Assembly: GCA_050181295.1 (NCBI GenBank)
Contig: JBFXDI010000084.1
Span: forward strand, 1-18,013
DNA from: JBFXDI01 sp050181295
Lineage (GTDB): Bacteria; Pseudomonadota; Alphaproteobacteria; Rhizobiales; Aestuariivirgaceae
Reading direction: 5' to 3'
DNA: 18,013 bases
Below, piece by piece: positions 14,254-18,013 of this stretch. Every line of letters begins with the position of its first letter. Positions within the stretch are counted from its first letter, which is position 1. The notes under the pieces were generated by a model. That model did no database searches and was not told the origin of the DNA. It saw only the letters and a list, made by a program, of their open reading frames with translations. The position numbers and the translations under genes are program-made.

Positions 14254-15336
14254 CTACTGCGTCAGGACGAGCGTGTCCTCCGGCGCCCAGGAGATCCAGA
14301 GCGCCTCGCCCGGCTCGATACCGGCGCCCTTCCGCCGGTCGTTCTTGACGTTGACCATGAGCTCGAGCCCGCCATCCGTCGAGACGAAGACGTGGCTCGT
14401 GTCGCCGTAGTAGGCGACGTCCCTCACCTTGCCGTGCGCGGCGATGCGATCGCCCGCAGGCTTCTCGCGCGAGACCTCGAGCTTCTCCGGGCGCACCGCC
14501 AGCGCCACGTCTCCGGTCGCCGGCCCCTCATGCGGGATCGACACCTGCCCGAGGCTCTTCGCCTCGAAGCTCACCGCGTTGCCGGTCGTCGAGGCGACCT
14601 TGGCCTCGATCAGGTTCACCTTGCCGATGAAGTCCGCGACGAAGCGCGACGCCGGCTGCTCGTAGAGCTCGGAAGGGCCCGCGATCTGGCTCACCCTGCC
14701 CCGGTCCATGACGGCGATGCGGTCCGCCATGGAGAGCGCCTCGTCCTGGTCGTGCGTGACGATGATGAAGGTGATGCCCACCGTCTGCTGGAGGCGAGAA
14801 AGCTCGAGCTGCATCTGCTCGCGGAGCTTGGCATCGAGCGCGGACAACGGCTCATCGAGCAGCAGCACCTTCGGCCGCTTGACGAGGGCGCGAGCGAGCG
14901 CCACGCGCTGGCGCTGGCCGCCGGAAAGCTGGTCGGGCTTACGGGCCGCCAGATGCTCTAGCTTCACCATGGCGAGCGCCTCCGCGACGCGCCGCTGCGT
15001 CTCGTCCCTGGGCGTCCCGACGACCTTCAAGCCATAGGCCACGTTGTCCGCCACCGTCATGTGCGGGAAGACGGCGTAGGACTGGAACACCATGTTCACC
15101 GGCCGCTGGTTCGGCGGCGTGAAGGCCATGTCGACGCCGTCGATGACGATCTCGCCTTCGGTCGGCTTCTCGAGCCCGGAGATCATCCGGAGCAGCGTGG
15201 TCTTGCCGCAGCCCGAAGGCCCCAGCAGCGCGAAGAACTCGTTCTGCCGGATGTCGAAGGACACATCGTCGACCGCGACGACGCTCGAGCCGAAGCGCTT
15301 GGTGATGTTTCGGATGGAGATGATGGGCTCGCTCAA
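14254..15336 (-). CDS. potA: Polyamine ABC importer ATPase (TTG start)
   Basis: A 360-residue ABC ATPase that powers spermidine/putrescine import. Walker A is GPSGCGKTT (39-47), the Q-loop is Gln85, the signature is LSGGQRQR (137-144), Walker B is VLLLDE (157-162), the D-loop is SALD (165-168) and the switch histidine is His195. A C-terminal TOBE domain follows (about 240-360). The frame is open far upstream, but the first in-frame ATG downstream of the true N-terminus lies after Walker A. The start is taken as TTG 15336, giving MSEPIISIRNITKRFG, because AGGAG lies 8 bases upstream and this matches the usual family N-terminus. The AGGAG is directly followed by the stop codon of the upstream permease. 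It is last in the potD-B-C-A order. Confidence 0.92.
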   Translation of the reverse strand: MSEPIISIRNITKRFGSSVVAVDDVSFDIRQNEFFALLGPSGCGKTTLLRMISGLEKPTEGEIVIDGVDMAFTPPNQRPVNMVFQSYAVFPHMTVADNVAYGLKVVGTPRDETQRRVAEALAMVKLEHLAARKPDQLSGGQRQRVALARALVKRPKVLLLDEPLSALDAKLREQMQLELSRLQQTVGITFIIVTHDQDEALSMADRIAVMDRGRVSQIAGPSELYEQPASRFVADFIGKVNLIEAKVASTTGNAVSFEAKSLGQVSIPHEGPATGDVALAVRPEKLEVSREKPAGDRIAAHGKVRDVAYYGDTSHVFVSTDGGLELMVNVKNDRRKGAGIEPGEALWISWAPEDTLVLTQ

Positions 15337-15341
15337 GGGGC

Positions 15342-16247
15342 CTACTCCTGTTTCTGAGGCGCCTGCAGCTTCATGGCGATGACGGTGGCGACGAGCGTGA
15401 TGAGGATGAGAACCGTCGAGGCGGCGTTGATGTCCGGCGAAACGCCGCGCCGGACGAGCGAATAGACTTTGACCGGGAAGGTGACGGTCTCCGGCCCGGA
15501 GGTGAAGAAGGTGATGACGAAGTCGTCGAGGGAGAGCGTGAAGGCGAGCAGCGCGCCGGCGATGACGCCCGGCTTCATGAAGGGAAAGACGACGTTCCAG
15601 AAGGTCTGCCACTCGCTGGCGCCCAGGTCCTTGGACGCCTCCTCGAGCTCGCGGTTGAAGCCCGCCATGCGCGCCCGCACGACGACCGCGACGAAGGGGA
15701 AGGAGAAGGCGATGTGCGCGATGGTGATGGCCGAGAGGTTGAGCGGCCAGACCGTGAAGAGGCTCCGCCACCAGGCGATGGGGCCGGATTCAAATCCCGC
15801 CATCCACTGGCCGGTGCGCGCGAAGAAGACCAAGAGCGCCACACCCATGCAGATCTCCGGGATGACGATCGGGAGCGCCGTGAAGCCCTCGTAGAGCGCC
15901 TTACCGGGAAAGCGGAAGCGCCACAGGAGCAGCGCCACCATGGAGCCGATGACGGTGGCGAAGATGGTGCAGAGCACCGCGATGGTGAGCGAATTGACGA
16001 AGCTCTCGACAAGCGAGGCGTTGTTCCAGGCCACCACGTAGTATTTGAGCGTGAAACCCTGCCAGACGATGTTGCGGCGGGAGTCGTTGAAGGAGAAGGC
16101 GATGAGCGTGACGATCGGGGCATAGAGCGCCACGAAGATCAGGACGAAGAGGATTTTCAGCCACAGCCTCCGGCCGTATTCGAGCGGACCCTGGTCGGCG
16201 CCGGTGAGCGTCCTCAGGAAGCGCGACTGCGTGAGCGGTGCGGCCAT
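15342..16247 (-). CDS. potC: Polyamine ABC importer permease, PotC-like
   Basis: A 301-residue inner-membrane permease of the binding-protein-dependent type with about six membrane segments. The first is LKILFVLIFVALYAPIVTLI (30-49). The EAA loop that contacts the ATPase is EASKDLGASEWQTFWNVVFP (203-222), and GALLAFTLSLDDFVITFF is the typical PotC/PotI late helix. The N-terminal 25 residues before the first helix are longer than in E. coli PotC. The start (ATG 16247) lies 3 bases after the potB stop, so the two are tightly coupled. It forms the membrane channel with PotB. Confidence 0.92.
   Translation of the reverse strand: MAAPLTQSRFLRTLTGADQGPLEYGRRLWLKILFVLIFVALYAPIVTLIAFSFNDSRRNIVWQGFTLKYYVVAWNNASLVESFVNSLTIAVLCTIFATVIGSMVALLLWRFRFPGKALYEGFTALPIVIPEICMGVALLVFFARTGQWMAGFESGPIAWWRSLFTVWPLNLSAITIAHIAFSFPFVAVVVRARMAGFNRELEEASKDLGASEWQTFWNVVFPFMKPGVIAGALLAFTLSLDDFVITFFTSGPETVTFPVKVYSLVRRGVSPDINAASTVLILITLVATVIAMKLQAPQKQE
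15345..15349 (-). promoter_or_regulatory. Ribosome-binding site of potA, abutting the potC stop
   Basis: AGGAG reads straight into the TAG stop of potC (AGGAGTAG), with the TTG start of potA 8 bases after AGGAG. It decides the TTG start and suggests that ribosomes finishing potC help start potA. Confidence 0.75.
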
Positions 16248-16250
16248 GGA

Positions 16251-17162
16251 CTAAAGCTCCATGCCGCGCTTGCGGCCCGCGAGCAGCGAGCGCAAGGCGA
16301 GCGCGCCGAAGGTGGCGTAGAGCAGCAGGAAGGAGAGCGCGGCGCCGAAGGGCCAGTCGTTGGCCGCCTTGAACTGCCGCTCGATGACGTTGCCGATCAT
16401 GATGGCGTTCGCTCCGCCCAGAAGGTCGGGCGTGAGGAACGAGCCGAGGCAGGGGATGAAGACCAGGATGATGCCCGAGACGATCCCCGGCATGGTGAGC
16501 GGCACGGTGACCGACAGGAAGGTGCGCCACTGGCTCGCGCCGAGATCGAGGCTCGCCTCGAGATAGGAGCGGTCCAGCCGCTCGATGGTGGCGTAGAGGG
16601 GCAGGACCATGAAGGGCATGAAGACGTAGACCAGCCCCATGACGACGGCCGCGTTGTTGTAGAGCATCTCGAGCGGCTGGAATTCTTCCCCGAAAAGGCC
16701 TCCGAGGCCGATGAGCGAGAACACCACCTTGCCGGCCGCCCAGATGTATTCGAGCGTGTAGTTGAGGTAGCCCTGGGTACGCAGCACCGCGATCAGGGAA
16801 TAGGTGCGGATGAGGAGGTTGATCCAGAAGGGCAGGATGATGAGGAGCAGCAAGAGCGGCTTCCACTTGGGCGGCGCGAAGCAGATGCCGAAGGCGATCG
16901 GGTAGGCGATAACGAGGCAGAGGGCGGTCGCCAGCACGCTGATCCAGACTGATTTCCAGAGGATCTGGAGATAGACCCAGTCGGTGGTGCGGACGTAGTT
17001 GGCGAGGGTGCCGGTGATCTCGACGTCGACGAGCGAGGTCTTCTCGCCGAACGACATGAGCCAGATGAGCCCCAGGGGCACAATGAAGAAGACCAGGAGC
17101 CAGAACGTCCCGGGCAGCGCCAGGATCCAGAACACCCGGCGATTCTCGCGCCAACTCTCCAC
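16251..17162 (-). CDS. potB: Polyamine ABC importer permease, PotB-like (GTG start)
   Basis: A 303-residue inner-membrane permease. The first helix is FWLLVFFIVPLGLIWLMSF (about 20-38), a motif typical of PotB/PotH. The EAA loop is EASLDLGASQWRTFLSVTVP (202-221), followed by GIVSGIILVFIPCLGSFLTP. The start is GTG 17162 (MESWRENRRVFW), with GGAGG about 12 bases upstream; the next in-frame ATG lies after the first helix. It follows the substrate-binding gene after a 317-base gap filled with repeats, so it may have its own expression level set by a stem-loop. Confidence 0.92.
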   Translation of the reverse strand: MESWRENRRVFWILALPGTFWLLVFFIVPLGLIWLMSFGEKTSLVDVEITGTLANYVRTTDWVYLQILWKSVWISVLATALCLVIAYPIAFGICFAPPKWKPLLLLLIILPFWINLLIRTYSLIAVLRTQGYLNYTLEYIWAAGKVVFSLIGLGGLFGEEFQPLEMLYNNAAVVMGLVYVFMPFMVLPLYATIERLDRSYLEASLDLGASQWRTFLSVTVPLTMPGIVSGIILVFIPCLGSFLTPDLLGGANAIMIGNVIERQFKAANDWPFGAALSFLLLYATFGALALRSLLAGRKRGMEL

Positions 17163-17300
17163 GCGGTGCAGCCCTCCCTCGTTCCGGATAGTCGCCGACC
17201 GGCCTCAGGGTTGGCAAGGGGGAAAGCGGCGGGGGCGCGCTCACCCATGACGGAAGAGGGCTGTGGGTGGATGCTCGCCCCGATGTGGGCGCTCCACGAT

Positions 17301-17339
17301 GCCGATCCCGGACTGGGCCTTTGGCCCATCCGGGATGGC
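17301..17339. repeat. Long stem-loop downstream of potD
   Basis: GCC-gATCCCGGActGGGCC pairs with GGCCCatCCGGGAT-GGC around a 3-base loop. On the plus strand it is followed by a T-run (ATTTTTAAT); on the minus strand, where potD and potB are transcribed, there is no U-run. It could be a partial terminator or mRNA stabiliser that makes binding protein more abundant than permease. Confidence 0.55.
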
Positions 17340-17363
17340 GGATTTTTAATTGCTCGCCCCATC

Positions 17364-17467
17364 CTGTCATCCCGGAAGCCGCGTGAGCGGCTGTCCAGGA
17401 TCTCAAGGCGTGGGAGCGGTGGAGGCCGGATCCCCGATCGTCGCTTTCGCTCCGTCCGGGATGACAG
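17364..17467. repeat. Palindromic repeat with 12-base inverted ends
   Basis: CTGTCATCCCGG at the left and CCGGGATGACAG at the right are perfect inverted copies 104 bases end to end. An inner hairpin AGCCGC-gtga-GCGGCT lies near the left end. This type, starting TGTCATCCCGG, is frequent between genes in Rhizobiales and differs from the GTCATGCCCGG type seen at 7292 and 14149. Confidence 0.7.
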
Positions 17468-17479
17468 CAACAAGCCGGC

Positions 17480-18013
17480 TCACGCGGCCTGGATGCGGGT
17501 CCAGGCCTCGTCGCGCACCTTGATCGCCTCCTCGCCCAGATAAAGCGAAGGCTCGCACTTGGCGATCGTCTCCTCGGTCGGGAAGATCGCCGGGTTCTCG
17601 GTGTAGTCCTTCGACATGAGCTTCCTGGCCGCGGCATTGGCGGTCGCATACTGGATGGTCTCGGCGATGCCCTTGCCCACTTCCCCGTCGAGGACGAAGT
17701 TCATGAAGGCATGGGCATTCTCCGGGTGCGGGGCGCCGTTCGGGATCGCCACGCAATCCTGCCAGAGGAGGCTTCCCTCGGTCGGAATGATGTAGTTCAG
17801 GTCCTTGTCCTCCTTCATGACCTGGAGCACGTCGCCGTTCCATTCCATGCAGAGGTCGACCTCGCCCGAGGCGAGCAGGTCTTGGCCGTTGTCGTCGGCA
17901 TAGACCTTCACGTTCTTCTTGTTGGCAATGAGCAGCTCCTCGGCCTTCTTGATCTCCTCGGCTTTCAGCGAGTTGAAAGAATGGCCGAGATATTTCAGCG
18001 CGCAGCCGATGAC
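17480..18013 (-). CDS. potD: Polyamine ABC importer substrate-binding protein, C-terminal part (truncated by window edge)
   Basis: The last 177 residues are visible; the frame is open through base 18013. It is the second lobe of a PotD/PotF-type periplasmic binding protein. EWNGDVLQV, IIPTEGSLLWQDCVAIPNGA, AHAFMNFVLDGEVGKGIAETI and YATANAAARKL align by eye with PotD, whose corresponding Trp and Asp residues line the polyamine pocket. The protein ends in EAIKVRDEAWTRIQAA. An in-frame GTG at 17911 could be mistaken for a start but lies inside the domain. Being first in potD-potB-potC-potA, it sets the specificity of the importer. Putrescine versus spermidine preference cannot be read from this part. 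Confidence 0.9.
   Translation of the reverse strand, partial: VIGCALKYLGHSFNSLKAEEIKKAEELLIANKKNVKVYADDNGQDLLASGEVDLCMEWNGDVLQVMKEDKDLNYIIPTEGSLLWQDCVAIPNGAPHPENAHAFMNFVLDGEVGKGIAETIQYATANAAARKLMSKDYTENPAIFPTEETIAKCEPSLYLGEEAIKVRDEAWTRIQAA

Larger units (their letters stand above)
17163..17479. other. 317-base potD-potB spacer filled with repeats
   Basis: No coding sequence is supported here. It holds a large stem-loop (17301-17339) and a second palindromic element (17364-17467), both listed separately. The remaining 17163-17300 shows only the potB ribosome-binding site. Confidence 0.6.

Noticed and set aside
14254..15771. 505-codon version of the PotA gene with an Arg/His-rich N-terminal extension
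   Set aside because: The extension overlaps potC out of frame. TTG 15336 with AGGAG upstream gives the normal length and N-terminus.
17301..17350. Intrinsic terminator on the plus strand (stem-loop followed by ATTTTTAAT)
   Set aside because: No plus-strand gene lies upstream to be terminated. It is kept only as a stem-loop or repeat.
15714..17649. Long open frames on both strands over the permease genes (15714-16952 plus; 15901-17649 minus)
   Set aside because: Shadows of potB and potC, whose membrane helices and EAA loops identify the real frames.
17480..17911. A 143-codon small gene starting at GTG 17911
   Set aside because: The same frame continues to the window edge with PotD-like sequence, so the GTG is internal.

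Overview
The window is high-GC DNA with densely packed genes. It looks like chromosome from an alphaproteobacterium, probably Hyphomicrobiales/Rhizobiales. That placement is an inference from the gene families and from several intergenic palindromic repeats of a kind common in that order. I see no rRNA, tRNA, CRISPR array, transposase or integrase.

Layout. (1) 1-2462, minus strand: an alpha/beta hydrolase (RutD-like) overlaps by 4 bases (ATGA) the start of a thiamine-diphosphate enzyme of the acetolactate-synthase type, whose stop lies just beyond base 1. (2) 2572-4909, minus: a TAXI-type periplasmic solute-binding protein without a TRAP permease, followed by a proline-rich single-pass membrane protein with a Sel1/TPR-like tail. 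(3) 5054-5986, plus: a stand-alone phosphate acetyltransferase, divergent from the TAXI gene. A Fur-box-like sequence lies in the shared promoter region. (4) 6005-8944, minus: a complete bufferin-type RiPP operon, made of two tandem DUF2282 precursor peptides (bufA1, bufA2), the DUF692 multinuclear iron maturase bufB, the partner protein bufC (DUF2063) and a DoxX membrane protein. A composite palindromic repeat sits between bufB and bufC and appears to supply the start codon of bufC.

(5) 9168-18013: a phytanoyl-CoA-dioxygenase-like gene, then a polyamine uptake and breakdown region. It holds a gamma-glutamylputrescine synthetase-like gene (puuA, minus), a divergent gamma-glutamylputrescine oxidase-like gene (puuB, plus), an agmatinase (speB, minus) and a minus-strand PotDBCA-type ABC importer. 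The substrate-binding gene of the importer runs off the right edge. Together these would import putrescine/spermidine, make putrescine from agmatine, glutamylate it and oxidise it. The later Puu steps (aldehyde dehydrogenase, gamma-glutamyl-GABA hydrolase) are not in the window.

The most interesting parts are the bufferin operon, with paired precursors, a stem-loop after each precursor gene and a repeat interrupting bufB-bufC; the orphan TAXI/Sel1 membrane pair next to a Fur-like site; and the TTG start of potA, whose ribosome-binding site abuts the stop codon of potC. Functions are assigned from motifs read by eye; no database search was run.
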